44,727 bases of DNA from a virus, in IMG/VR virus record IMGVR_UViG_3300021433_000008, positions 1 to 44,727 of that record, one strand, 5' to 3'. Of this stretch, positions 36,631 through 44,727 are shown in pieces (position 1 is the first letter of the stretch; every line of letters starts with the position of its first letter). The translations under genes and the position numbers were made by a program. The notes under the pieces were generated by a model. That model was not told where the DNA came from. It searched no databases and worked only from the letters and a program-made list of their open reading frames with translations.

Positions 36631-39600
36631 ATGAACAACGCAAGCGGTGCTTCCGATGTCGCGCTAACTGTATGGGGTGGTGCGATTCCAGAGATGGATC
36701 CGGCAGATTTGCCGGAGGGTGGAAGTCCGCAAAATCAGGACGTAGACTACTCCGTCGGGCGCGTCTTCACGCGCGGCGGCACGCTCGGGCAATTCGTGTT
36801 TGCCGGATTTTCCCAGGAAAAAATCACGGGCTACGCGCAATCCCTGCCAGGGCCGTTCACACCCAACGAAGCTCCGTGGAACTCGCCAACCAACGCCACG
36901 CTGGGCATTCCCGGAACCTACGCCAACGTCACGTTAAACGGCACGAACACAACGCCAAACCTCGTGCAGTACGCGCAAGGCAGCGCTGCACCGATTACCG
37001 TAAACCACGAAACCGACAGCCCAACCATCCAGAACGTTACGACTGGCGCATTCCTCGAGCCGGGTTTGGTGAAAGGCAACACGCTGTTTGTTTTCCCGGT
37101 CATCACATCGGCCTCGCAGCCCATCGGGAATATCATCTTTCCCATCAGCGGAATCACGGACAATTCAGGAAACACCTACATCCCCATGGGCACGCCGGCG
37201 GGATTTGGCGTTGCAGGTCCGGCAATAGATTGGTGCCAGCCGTTCTATTGCGTGCTGAACCAGACCGTCAATAACCTGACGATTAACTACACCTACATTA
37301 TCGGTCAGCAGACCTACGTAACCGCAGTGACGAGTTACTTTTCGGCTGTCGGCGGGCTTGGCGCGGTCGATGTTCCGTTCACGGTAGCGCAAGGAACTGC
37401 CGCGGGGGCAGGCGCAATCGCTTCACCCAGTTTCACCACAACGAACCCGAGCGACGTGCTGGTTGGCTTTTCGATCTCTGCCGCTGGCGTAGGGCTTGGC
37501 CCAAGCTGGACTAGCCTTGTCTCGGCGGTAGGTGAATATCTGGCCGTCACCGCCGTAGGAACCTACAGCGCTGCAGCGACGGTCGGCGGGGCTGGGGCAT
37601 GGTTCTGCTGGGGCGGAGCTTTCAAGGCGCAAGCGCTTTGCAGCATCACGTTCCCAAATCCCGTCGCCAAAGGAAGCATTGTCGTTGCCGAACTTTTCAG
37701 CCAGGGTCCGGGAATCTCTCCGGTTTGCAATGATTCGCAAGGGAATGAGTATCAGCTTGCCGTTTCGAACACTTCAAACGTCAACGGACAGCAGGCATTC
37801 ATGTTCTACACCGTCAATCCTGTTTCGGCTGGGACACTGACCGTTTTAATCACTTGGAATGGCGCATTTACGCTGTATGGATTGATCCACGAAGTCGCTG
37901 GCGTCACGGTTCTCGATCAGGTCAGCTCCAACGCCCAGAACAGCGCGAGCGTAGCGGCGCCAACTCTCACTATTGGACAGAATGAGTTTTGTATCGGCGC
38001 GGCCTCGACGCAATTCTCCGCCACGGTTTCAGGGGCATTTGCCGCCATCCAGAACATCACCGGAAATTATTCGTCTTCGTATCTCATATCGGCAGGGCCG
38101 ACGGTCCAAGCAACCTGGACGCAGACCAGCGGCGGCTGGGTTGCGCTGATGGCGACGTTTCGCTCGGGAACTGCTTCTCCCAACCGCTCGCAGATACTTG
38201 CCTCTTCCAATTTCCCTTTCACGATCCCCGCAACGGAATCCGTTCTTGGCTTGCAAGTCGAAGTTTTCGGGCATCAATCGACGCTGTCGCCGGACGCCAT
38301 TCTGACCGCTCAGATTCTCTTGCCAAACGGAACGCTTTCGCCTAAAACCGTGGCTTTCCAACTAACTCTGGCCGACACGGAGTTTGTAGCCGGAGTTACC
38401 AGCTTCTCCTGGGCGATTCCGCTGACTCCGGCACTGCTCGACAATCCAACCTTGACTGTCAATCTCGTAGCTACAGCCTTGGGCGGTGAAGTAGCCAGCT
38501 TCTTTATCTATGCCGTGAAACTCAAAGCTTGGCTGTCTCCTGCGCCCGCCTCGAACATAAATTGGCTCAAGACGTATGAGCAGACAGACGGCGAGATAGA
38601 TACTCTCCTGCTCGACGCTAACGGTCTCTTGTGGGATGAGAATGTCAGCGCAAATCCAGGAGTTTTGAACAACATTTCAACAGCCATCCAGCCGGGCAGC
38701 TACGCCAAGTCAGTGACTTTCGATGACGTGGAATATATCGGCATATCGAATCTGATTAACGGCACCGACGTTCCAAGGCTGTGGAACGGGCAATGGCTTG
38801 ACCGGGTATCTCAAGTAGGGCCTGGCGCTCCGCCGTCGGTGACCACGACAAGTTCCGGCAGCGCTGTACTCACGATCACGCAAAACGCGGCTACAGCTCT
38901 GCCAACCGGAGCGCACGACTGGCTGCTGGTCAGTGCCGCTCCATCGGCTACCGGGACGTTCAGCGCTCCGGCAACTCCCGGAAACGTGATGACGATTATC
39001 GTTCATGCCGCTTTCGTCCCGCCAACCACGGGAAGCCCTCTTGCTCCAGTCTATAAAGTAGGAACCAACATCCAGATTCTAGGGTTCCCGTCCATCGCTG
39101 GAAACAATGTCAACAACGATCCCGCAGGCGTCTTCAATCCGGCCTATTACACCATCACTAGCGTTGGCTCGACCGTTGCAGGCCAGCAAAGCTATGACTG
39201 GATCACCTTTCAGGTTCCGTTTACGGCTTACTACAACGCGCTGACTCCCGGCGGCTGCACCATTCAATCGACGCTTGCAACACTGACCGCGGCAGTGCAG
39301 GTTCCGTTCCTAGAAGTCGGCAACCAGATGACCGTCACCGGAGCGGGCACGGCTGGATACGACAACACGTTTGTGGTGGCAGCCACGCCCAACGCCGCGC
39401 AGTTGCAAATCACGCAAACCAGCCTGACAGCCAACGTCGCCAACTACGTCTTTACCATCATCACCGGAGTTGCGCCTGTTTTGGGCCAATTTGCCACGGT
39501 GACAGGAACTCTCAATGGCAACGGGATCTTCAACGTATCGAATGCCGTAATCACTTCTGCCAGTCCGACCAGTTTCTCCGTGTCTCTGGTTTCTTCATCG

Positions 39601-41814
39601 AACATTTCGCCGGCTGCTGAGACAGGAACGGGAATCATTTCTGGAACCATCTTCCAGTTCGATCCCGCCGGCACAGTGACCAATCCAATCCTGGGCAACT
39701 CCACCGGAGGACTGGTTTCGACAACCGGCGTGATGGGCGTCGGTACAAGGCAATGCGTCGTTATCTTCCAGACCAGAAATGGAGCACTGACCGCTCCGTC
39801 GCCTTTTGTGCAGTTCACCATCACAGCCTCGGCGGGAGCCATTGTCGTTTCAAACATTCCCATCGGACCGCCAAACGTTACCGCGCGCATTCTTGCGTTT
39901 ACCGGAGCGAATGGCGGCAATTTCTTCTGGATTCCCGAGCCTGTGCAGGTAACAACCAACGGCCAGCTTATCACCTACCCGGCGACACTCATCAATGACA
40001 ATATCACCACGCAGGTGACGCTGTCGTTTCCCGATGCGGTTCTCTTGGCAGGCGATGCCATCGACGTAGCGGGAAACAATCTTTTCGAACAGGCCGAACT
40101 TGGCTCTTGTGTAGGCTTTCTCAGTTACTCCGACCGGCTGATAGCCTGGCAGGAACAGAACAAAATCCAGAACTTGCTCAATCTTTCCTTTGATGGCGGC
40201 ATAGGCGTTCTCTCTAGCGCCGTGCAGGGAACCACAACGACTTATCCGCTGGGCTGGACGGTTGACCCGATCAATGGCGGAGGGATATCGCTGATTGTCT
40301 CGCCCATCTTCGGCAGCGCGTTCTACATCAAGAATGCAACAGGTGTTTCACAAGCCATCTACGGAATGATCGAGCAGCCAGCCTATCAGGACATCTACCA
40401 GGTGCCGATTGTCACAACCAACACGCAATACTCGATTCGCGTGACAGCTTGCTGCCCTTCGGGAGTCACACTCGGCAACTTGGTCATGGATATTTACAGC
40501 CCGAAACTAGGAACCACGTTCGGAATCTTTTCCGTGCCGCTTGCGAGCATGACAACGACCATGCAGATTTTTACCGGAACTCTTGTTACGACGGCATTCA
40601 CGACCGTACCGCTTGATTTGGAGTTCAGGGTCTATGCCACAAATCTCCCGAACGGCGGAGATGTGGAAGTGGATCGCGTCGAGCCTTTTCCCACGGCAGA
40701 GCCTTCCTTTGCGACTTCCTTCACAGCCAGCTACGCGGACAATCCCGAAGCATTCGATTTAGTGACCGGGCACTTCGGGCCGTCGCAGAATCAGCAGCCG
40801 ATTCGGGGAGGCATGGTTCTCTTCGACACTTTATACGCGCTGAAAACAAAATCTTGGTACTCGACCAGCGACACCGGGAATTCCGAGCCTGCTTTCTGGA
40901 ATTGGCGGGAAGTTTCGAACAAAATCGGAACTATCGGCAGTCACTCCTATGACTACGGGGAGGACTGGGCGTTTTCAGCGTGCCGTGCCGGAGTCTACTT
41001 TTTTTCTGGTTCGGAACCACTTAAGGTTTCTCAGGAAATTGCGCCTGTTTGGGATCTCATCAACTGGCCTGCCGCGCAAAGCATCTGGCTGCGCAACGAT
41101 CCTGAGCAACGAAGGCTTTATGTTGGCGTTCCCATCGCTACACCGAATATTTACATGCCGCAGTTCCCAATCAATGCAAATCCACAGACGCCAAACGTAA
41201 TTTTGATGATGAACTACCGCGAACTCAACTCCGGCATGGCCATCGCCGACACTGCGCCTATCAGAAGTTCCTTTTCTGGCAGACTACTCGCACCGGAACC
41301 CGCTAGGAAGTGGTCATTCTGGAACCTGCAGAGCCCGTATGCTGATTTTTCGGATCGCGCCAACAATCAGACGCCGCTTTTCCTCTGCAATGGCGTCGGA
41401 AACTCGAAGGTCTACGCATTCTCCTCAACTGAACTGGATGACGATGGATTTTCTATTAACTCATATTATATTACCTTTGGCCTAGTAAAAGCTGACATGC
41501 AAGATGCAAAGGGCCTCGGCTTGCGTCGTATGTTGCTTGGATATTTGAGTATTCTGGCAGAGGGCAACGGAAATCTAAACGTGAGCGTGTACGTTCAGAG
41601 CCCTCAGAACTTACCGTACTTGCTCTCTTCCATTCCATTGAGTCAGTTTACGCTTGGAGATTTGGAAGCAGCAGTGAATCTATCCGGGGAAAGATTTTTT
41701 ATATGCGTAGGAACGAATGCGGTTGGCTCGAGCTTTTCATTGTCGAAAATTGTTGCATCGCTTCAAAAAGATGCGTGGTCGCCGATCAGAGGGGTGGCCG
41801 TTGCGAACCCTTGA
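36631..41814 (+). CDS. 1727-residue tail protein (nozzle/large structural)
   Basis: Longest gene here. Nearly all beta: many Thr/Val/Gly strands, with a TGAGTAGYDNTFVVAATPNA module related to the GYNG element of other tail proteins. The middle and end carry YSDRLIAWQEQN, GIGSHSYDYGEDWAFS, YFFSGSEPLKV and NDPEQRRLYVGVP, a pattern of beta-propeller or tail-nozzle proteins of podoviruses. The N-terminal part (NASGASDVALTVWGG) follows a short gap. Likely the main tail-tube or nozzle component. Its last 29 bases overlap the antisense HNH gene. Confidence 0.65.
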   Translation: MNNASGASDVALTVWGGAIPEMDPADLPEGGSPQNQDVDYSVGRVFTRGGTLGQFVFAGFSQEKITGYAQSLPGPFTPNEAPWNSPTNATLGIPGTYANVTLNGTNTTPNLVQYAQGSAAPITVNHETDSPTIQNVTTGAFLEPGLVKGNTLFVFPVITSASQPIGNIIFPISGITDNSGNTYIPMGTPAGFGVAGPAIDWCQPFYCVLNQTVNNLTINYTYIIGQQTYVTAVTSYFSAVGGLGAVDVPFTVAQGTAAGAGAIASPSFTTTNPSDVLVGFSISAAGVGLGPSWTSLVSAVGEYLAVTAVGTYSAAATVGGAGAWFCWGGAFKAQALCSITFPNPVAKGSIVVAELFSQGPGISPVCNDSQGNEYQLAVSNTSNVNGQQAFMFYTVNPVSAGTLTVLITWNGAFTLYGLIHEVAGVTVLDQVSSNAQNSASVAAPTLTIGQNEFCIGAASTQFSATVSGAFAAIQNITGNYSSSYLISAGPTVQATWTQTSGGWVALMATFRSGTASPNRSQILASSNFPFTIPATESVLGLQVEVFGHQSTLSPDAILTAQILLPNGTLSPKTVAFQLTLADTEFVAGVTSFSWAIPLTPALLDNPTLTVNLVATALGGEVASFFIYAVKLKAWLSPAPASNINWLKTYEQTDGEIDTLLLDANGLLWDENVSANPGVLNNISTAIQPGSYAKSVTFDDVEYIGISNLINGTDVPRLWNGQWLDRVSQVGPGAPPSVTTTSSGSAVLTITQNAATALPTGAHDWLLVSAAPSATGTFSAPATPGNVMTIIVHAAFVPPTTGSPLAPVYKVGTNIQILGFPSIAGNNVNNDPAGVFNPAYYTITSVGSTVAGQQSYDWITFQVPFTAYYNALTPGGCTIQSTLATLTAAVQVPFLEVGNQMTVTGAGTAGYDNTFVVAATPNAAQLQITQTSLTANVANYVFTIITGVAPVLGQFATVTGTLNGNGIFNVSNAVITSASPTSFSVSLVSSSNISPAAETGTGIISGTIFQFDPAGTVTNPILGNSTGGLVSTTGVMGVGTRQCVVIFQTRNGALTAPSPFVQFTITASAGAIVVSNIPIGPPNVTARILAFTGANGGNFFWIPEPVQVTTNGQLITYPATLINDNITTQVTLSFPDAVLLAGDAIDVAGNNLFEQAELGSCVGFLSYSDRLIAWQEQNKIQNLLNLSFDGGIGVLSSAVQGTTTTYPLGWTVDPINGGGISLIVSPIFGSAFYIKNATGVSQAIYGMIEQPAYQDIYQVPIVTTNTQYSIRVTACCPSGVTLGNLVMDIYSPKLGTTFGIFSVPLASMTTTMQIFTGTLVTTAFTTVPLDLEFRVYATNLPNGGDVEVDRVEPFPTAEPSFATSFTASYADNPEAFDLVTGHFGPSQNQQPIRGGMVLFDTLYALKTKSWYSTSDTGNSEPAFWNWREVSNKIGTIGSHSYDYGEDWAFSACRAGVYFFSGSEPLKVSQEIAPVWDLINWPAAQSIWLRNDPEQRRLYVGVPIATPNIYMPQFPINANPQTPNVILMMNYRELNSGMAIADTAPIRSSFSGRLLAPEPARKWSFWNLQSPYADFSDRANNQTPLFLCNGVGNSKVYAFSSTELDDDGFSINSYYITFGLVKADMQDAKGLGLRRMLLGYLSILAEGNGNLNVSVYVQSPQNLPYLLSSIPLSQFTLGDLEAAVNLSGERFFICVGTNAVGSSFSLSKIVASLQKDAWSPIRGVAVANP

Positions 41815-42361
41815 GAAATTTTCTGGCGTGGAGCATGTTCCTGCGCGATGCTTTGACAAACTTTTCTGTGTACCGTCGATTTTTCATCTGCTCGGAGCGC
41901 GTTGCCCAGCGGATGTTCCCAATTTCATAATGGCCATCGTTGTCGATGCGGTCAATCGAATGATCTGGACTTGGTCGCCGACCAATAGAGGAAATAATGT
42001 CATCAACCGATTTGAGGCGAAACTCTATTCCTCTACCGCCATAGTTTTTGTACGAAATGTGGTTTTTGTCGTTGCATCTTCCTTGCGCATGTTGAAAAGT
42101 ATTGTATTCTGGAGACAAATTGCCGCGCGCACTCTCGCCATGTTTGGTGTTTGCAATTCTGGCTCTTTCAATGTGTAGACACCCGCAAGACAACGTCAAG
42201 CCACGCATTAAACTTGAAGAGCTTACTACTTTTTCGTTGCCACACTCACATCGACAGTTCCAGCAAGAATTGTTACGTATTTTGTACAGGTACGGACCGC
42301 GAGAAAGCACAGTGAGTCTACCGAAGATTTTCCCAGTTAGTTCTACTCTAGGTCCGCCCAT
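41786..42361 (-). CDS. HNH endonuclease, homing type (copy 2, antisense)
   Basis: 191 residues, minus strand amid plus-strand tail genes. FGRLTV at 14-19, zinc C36-x-C38-x-C40 with C59-G-C61, YGGRGI at 107-112, and core SIDRIDNDGHYEIGNIRWAT at 135-154. Clearly paralogous to the gene at 9257. Its 3' end overlaps the giant tail gene by 29 bases. A perfect TATAAT on its own strand at 42370-42375, just before the start codon, suggests its own near-leaderless promoter. A mobile insertion in the tail module. Confidence 0.85.
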   Translation of the reverse strand: MGGPRVELTGKIFGRLTVLSRGPYLYKIRNNSCWNCRCECGNEKVVSSSSLMRGLTLSCGCLHIERARIANTKHGESARGNLSPEYNTFQHAQGRCNDKNHISYKNYGGRGIEFRLKSVDDIISSIGRRPSPDHSIDRIDNDGHYEIGNIRWATRSEQMKNRRYTEKFVKASRRNMLHARKFLKGSQRPPL

Positions 42362-42377
42362 TTAAGTACATTATACC

Positions 42378-42995
42378 ATGGCGCTCGACACCAATCGCTT
42401 CCTGAACAGTCTACGCTCGGCGGTTTCCTGGGAGGAAGCGCGGCGCGGTGTGCATCTTTTGCTTTCCGATCTGACCGACCAAATCAGCAACGGATTCAAG
42501 CAAGCGGGCATTCAGCCAACAGGCAAGGTTCAGCCTCCAGCGCCTATTGAGAGTATGAACGTGGTTGCGAACAATGGCACGGTTCACGTAGTTTTAACTC
42601 ACAACGCGCCTGTCTCGAAAGGGATCAGGTATTTTGTGGCCGCTTCCGCGAACGACCCGTCTTTTGGCCAGCCAGGAACAACGCATATCTTTGACTTGGG
42701 CGCGAGCCGTTCTCTTTTCACTTCACTGCCAGGGAAAGATGGCTCGGGCACAAATATCAACTGGTACTTCAAATCGTTTCCACAAGTGCCGGGCAGCGAC
42801 CCGGCGGAACATACAAATTTTGGAACGAAGTATGTGCCAACTCCGGTAGTTGTCGGCGGCTCCGCGCAATTTACTCCACTGCCGAGCACGGGCAGCGGAA
42901 CTGCTAAACCGGATGGCTCTCAATCTAGCGCTGGCCTTGGCACAGTCTTGCAGCGCCCCGCACCCGGACCCAAGAGGCAACTGACAACAGTATGA
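42378..42995 (+). CDS. Hypothetical tail-region protein, 205 residues
   Basis: ATG at 42378 follows the HNH gene and its antisense TATAAT. N-terminal helix, then a beta domain (TVHVVLTHNAPVSKGIRYFV) with a fibronectin/Ig-like look and a Pro/Gly/Ser tail (STGSGTAKPDGSQSSAGLG). Possibly a tail or fibre accessory. Stop overlaps the next ATG. Confidence 0.55.
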   Translation: MALDTNRFLNSLRSAVSWEEARRGVHLLLSDLTDQISNGFKQAGIQPTGKVQPPAPIESMNVVANNGTVHVVLTHNAPVSKGIRYFVAASANDPSFGQPGTTHIFDLGASRSLFTSLPGKDGSGTNINWYFKSFPQVPGSDPAEHTNFGTKYVPTPVVVGGSAQFTPLPSTGSGTAKPDGSQSSAGLGTVLQRPAPGPKRQLTTV

Positions 42996-43369
42996 ACGTG
43001 CGGCCTTACGTCCCGAGCGACCTCCAACGGCTGAAACAGTTGCACGCCGGATGTGATTACGAATTGCCCGACCCCTACAATCCATTGGTGCTTGTCAGCG
43101 AATGCGGCGTTGATGAAAAAGAGATCATCCGCGTAGCTGGCATTGCCAGGATGGAGTTGAATGTCACGCTCTTACTTGACCACGGATGGAGCACGCCGGA
43201 AGCAAGGCTGGATGCTGTCAGGAAACTGCAACATATGATGAACTGGAAATCGTCCATCCTCGGACTTGATTGGGCTTACGCCGAAGCGAATCAGAGATTC
43301 GGCAAACGACTGGAAGAGTTGAACTGGATTCCGGCGAGAGACAAGCTCTATTTTCTGAGGATAAACTAA
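42992..43369 (+). CDS. GNAT-fold-like protein, 125 residues
   Basis: ATG coupled (ATGA) to the previous gene. The start MNVRPYVPSDLQRLKQLHAG and the strand-helix order with IIRVAGIARMELNVTLLLD match the beginning of GNAT acetyltransferases. The acetyl-CoA pyrophosphate loop (R/Q-x-x-G-x-G/A) is not clear, so catalysis is doubtful. Such domains occur in phage tail/ejection modules. A function is not assigned. Its stop overlaps the next ATG. Confidence 0.55.
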   Translation: MNVRPYVPSDLQRLKQLHAGCDYELPDPYNPLVLVSECGVDEKEIIRVAGIARMELNVTLLLDHGWSTPEARLDAVRKLQHMMNWKSSILGLDWAYAEANQRFGKRLEELNWIPARDKLYFLRIN

Positions 43370-43956
43370 TGGGCAACAGTCGCGTGAAAGCGGCGCAGAA
43401 CGCTGCAAACACAGCAACCGCAACCGGGGCAGGGTACGGCAGCAATGCAACCAACATCGGCTCTTCTCTTGTGCCCTTTGAGCAGAAACAACTTACCAAC
43501 CCCACGGGCATGAATCCCACGGACGTAAACAACATGCTGGTGGCAGGCGAACAGGGGGCTGGCGGAGCCAACGCGGGAATCACCGGACAGGCCAACCTCG
43601 AAGCAGCGCGTACGCACAATACTGGCGCACTCTCGGGAGTTCTCGACCAAGCCTCAAGAAATAAAACGCAGCAACTCAGCCAAAACGCTCTCGGCATGCA
43701 GAACGAAAACGCCAAAGTAAAACTCGGCCAGCAAGACGAAGCTGCAAAGAATCTCGGAGGGCTCTACGGCACGGATGTAAACGCGCAACTGAAGGCGGAG
43801 GGTCTTGTGCCCGCCGATATTGGGGCTTGGACGCAGGCAAACCAGACCAGCGGATTGCAGCAAGGATTGGGAGACGCTGAAGGCGTTATGGGTTCGCTTT
43901 CCAATGCAGCGAAGGCGGCATACGGCGGAGCCAACGGCGCAGGGTACATGACATAA
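43369..43956 (+). CDS. Ala/Gln/Asn-rich ejection-module protein, 195 residues
   Basis: ATG at 43369 overlapping the previous stop (TAATG); longer upstream frames overlap the previous gene. Low-complexity Ala/Gly/Asn/Gln helices (AAQNAANTATATGAGYGS, NKTQQLSQNALGMQNEN). The layout resembles the small internal or DNA-ejection proteins of podoviruses that precede the pilot genes. Stop overlaps the next ATG. Confidence 0.6.
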   Translation: MGNSRVKAAQNAANTATATGAGYGSNATNIGSSLVPFEQKQLTNPTGMNPTDVNNMLVAGEQGAGGANAGITGQANLEAARTHNTGALSGVLDQASRNKTQQLSQNALGMQNENAKVKLGQQDEAAKNLGGLYGTDVNAQLKAEGLVPADIGAWTQANQTSGLQQGLGDAEGVMGSLSNAAKAAYGGANGAGYMT

Positions 43957-44727
43957 TGGCTGATCCAGCAGGCGAACTCCAACCTATCGACCCGGAACGG
44001 CTAAAACAGCTTCAGCTTTTGAATGCTGCGCCTATTCCGATCACGCACACGGAAGCTCCGCCCATGCAGCCGATGCCCATGCCTGCACGGTCGGAAGCTC
44101 CGCCAATGAAACCGATGGGCGTGCATGGCATGGACCGCGATTTATTGCAGCCGGTTGCGCCACTGAAGCGCGTGGGTGGACCTCCTGAAGCACCAGACAT
44201 CGGTGGCGGTGCGCCAGTTGCGCCAAGTGGATTGCAGCCTGTAGGCACTCCGTCACCCGTCAAGCCGCTTACTTTTGCCGAGCGGCAGAAATTGCCGTTG
44301 GTCGGAGCTCCGGGCAGCGCGGAGAACTACCAATCACAACTTGCCCGCATTGCCGATCAGAAAGCGAATCCATTGGGCACGGCAGAAAATCATCCCGGAG
44401 TGCTAGGCAAGATTGGACATGCGCTCGGTAAAGTCGGAAACATAGCCGGGGATATTTTCGCCCCAGCGACCATGGGCCTCATTCCCGGCACGGATTTGAA
44501 CAGACGGATGCAGGAGCATGGCCTTGAAAGCAAACTCGGCCAAGCCGAGACACGCGAAGGCGCGCAGAAAGTCGCCGAAGCCAAAGAACAGCACGAGGAG
44601 CACGTAGACGACACCAACGAAACAAAACTAGATCAAGCCCAGCAAAAGATTGATGAAACGGAAAACAAGGACAAGGGCGCTCGAGAAGTCGCCCTCCGCA
44701 AACAAGGGCTCAAAACAGACGACAAGG
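43956..44727 (+). CDS. N-terminal part of ejection/pilot-type protein (3' cut by window edge)
   Basis: Open for 257 codons to the right edge, starting at a TAATG overlap. Pro-rich N-terminus (MQPMPMPARSEAPPMKPMG), a hydrophobic Gly/Ala segment (HALGKVGNIAGDIFAPATMG) and a long charged coiled coil (AEAKEQHEEHVDDTNETK). It appears to be the N-terminal half of the protein whose C-terminal half starts at base 1. Joining the edges directly is out of frame, so some bases are absent at the joint. Confidence 0.65.
   Translation, partial: MADPAGELQPIDPERLKQLQLLNAAPIPITHTEAPPMQPMPMPARSEAPPMKPMGVHGMDRDLLQPVAPLKRVGGPPEAPDIGGGAPVAPSGLQPVGTPSPVKPLTFAERQKLPLVGAPGSAENYQSQLARIADQKANPLGTAENHPGVLGKIGHALGKVGNIAGDIFAPATMGLIPGTDLNRRMQEHGLESKLGQAETREGAQKVAEAKEQHEEHVDDTNETKLDQAQQKIDETENKDKGAREVALRKQGLKTDDK

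Noticed and set aside
1-44727. CRISPR array.
   Set aside because: No regularly spaced repeats with unique spacers were seen on either strand.
1-44727. Integrase or excisionase that would mark a temperate phage.
   Set aside because: No tyrosine- or serine-recombinase motif was found; the small HTH protein alone is not evidence for lysogeny.

Overview
The window reads as an almost complete genome of a tailed double-stranded DNA phage. It has a densely packed terminase, portal, scaffold and capsid module, large tail or fibre genes, a compact early operon on the opposite strand, and many start/stop overlaps of the ATGA, GTGA and TAATG kind. No tape-measure, tail-tube or sheath gene is recognisable, while large pilot or ejection-like proteins are present, so a short-tailed (podovirus-like) particle is the best guess. 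No integrase, DNA polymerase, helicase or unmistakable endolysin is visible. The host cannot be named from the sequence. Several exported phage proteins, one with a twin-arginine lipoprotein-like leader, point to a bacterium with active Sec and Tat systems, probably didermic (inference).

Layout. 1-2618 (+): end of the virion pilot/ejection genes. 2615-2957 (-): three tiny translationally coupled ORFs, two of them membrane peptides. 3024-8894 (+): a secreted SGNH-hydrolase/LamG protein, an Ig-like secreted protein, small membrane and zinc-finger proteins, and a Tat-type lipoprotein-like gene, closed by a strong double-hairpin terminator at 8904-8973. 8982-19956 (-): the early operon of about 25 small genes, including an ERF single-strand annealing protein, a replication-loader-like fragment, an RyR-domain protein, an Acb2-like small protein, HNH and PD-(D/E)XK-like nucleases and many zinc-ribbon proteins. 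It contains a gene-free stretch (13456-14038) with long complementary segments that fit a pseudoknotted RNA. 19957-20050: a divergent control region with 14-bp direct repeats. 20051-44727 (+): a Cro-like HTH protein, an HNH-like protein, two virion proteins, small and large terminase, accessory genes, portal, scaffold, major capsid protein, endonuclease VII, head-tail and fibre proteins, a 1727-residue tail protein, and the ejection module, which runs off the right edge.

The right-edge gene (from 43956) and the left-edge gene (to 798) look like the two halves of one ejection-type protein. The window is therefore probably a circular or terminally redundant genome opened inside that gene, with a few bases missing at the joint.

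The best candidates for undescribed biology are (1) the structured RNA in the early operon, whose pairings contain G-U wobbles only in the minus-strand sense; (2) a 95-residue protein between portal and scaffold that matches the C-terminus of the major capsid protein of the same phage; (3) the minus-strand micro-operon at 2615-2957; (4) the set of Sec- and Tat-signal proteins; and (5) a possible counter-defence pair, the Acb2-like and RyR proteins, in the early operon. Function assignments rest on motif recognition by eye; no database search was possible.
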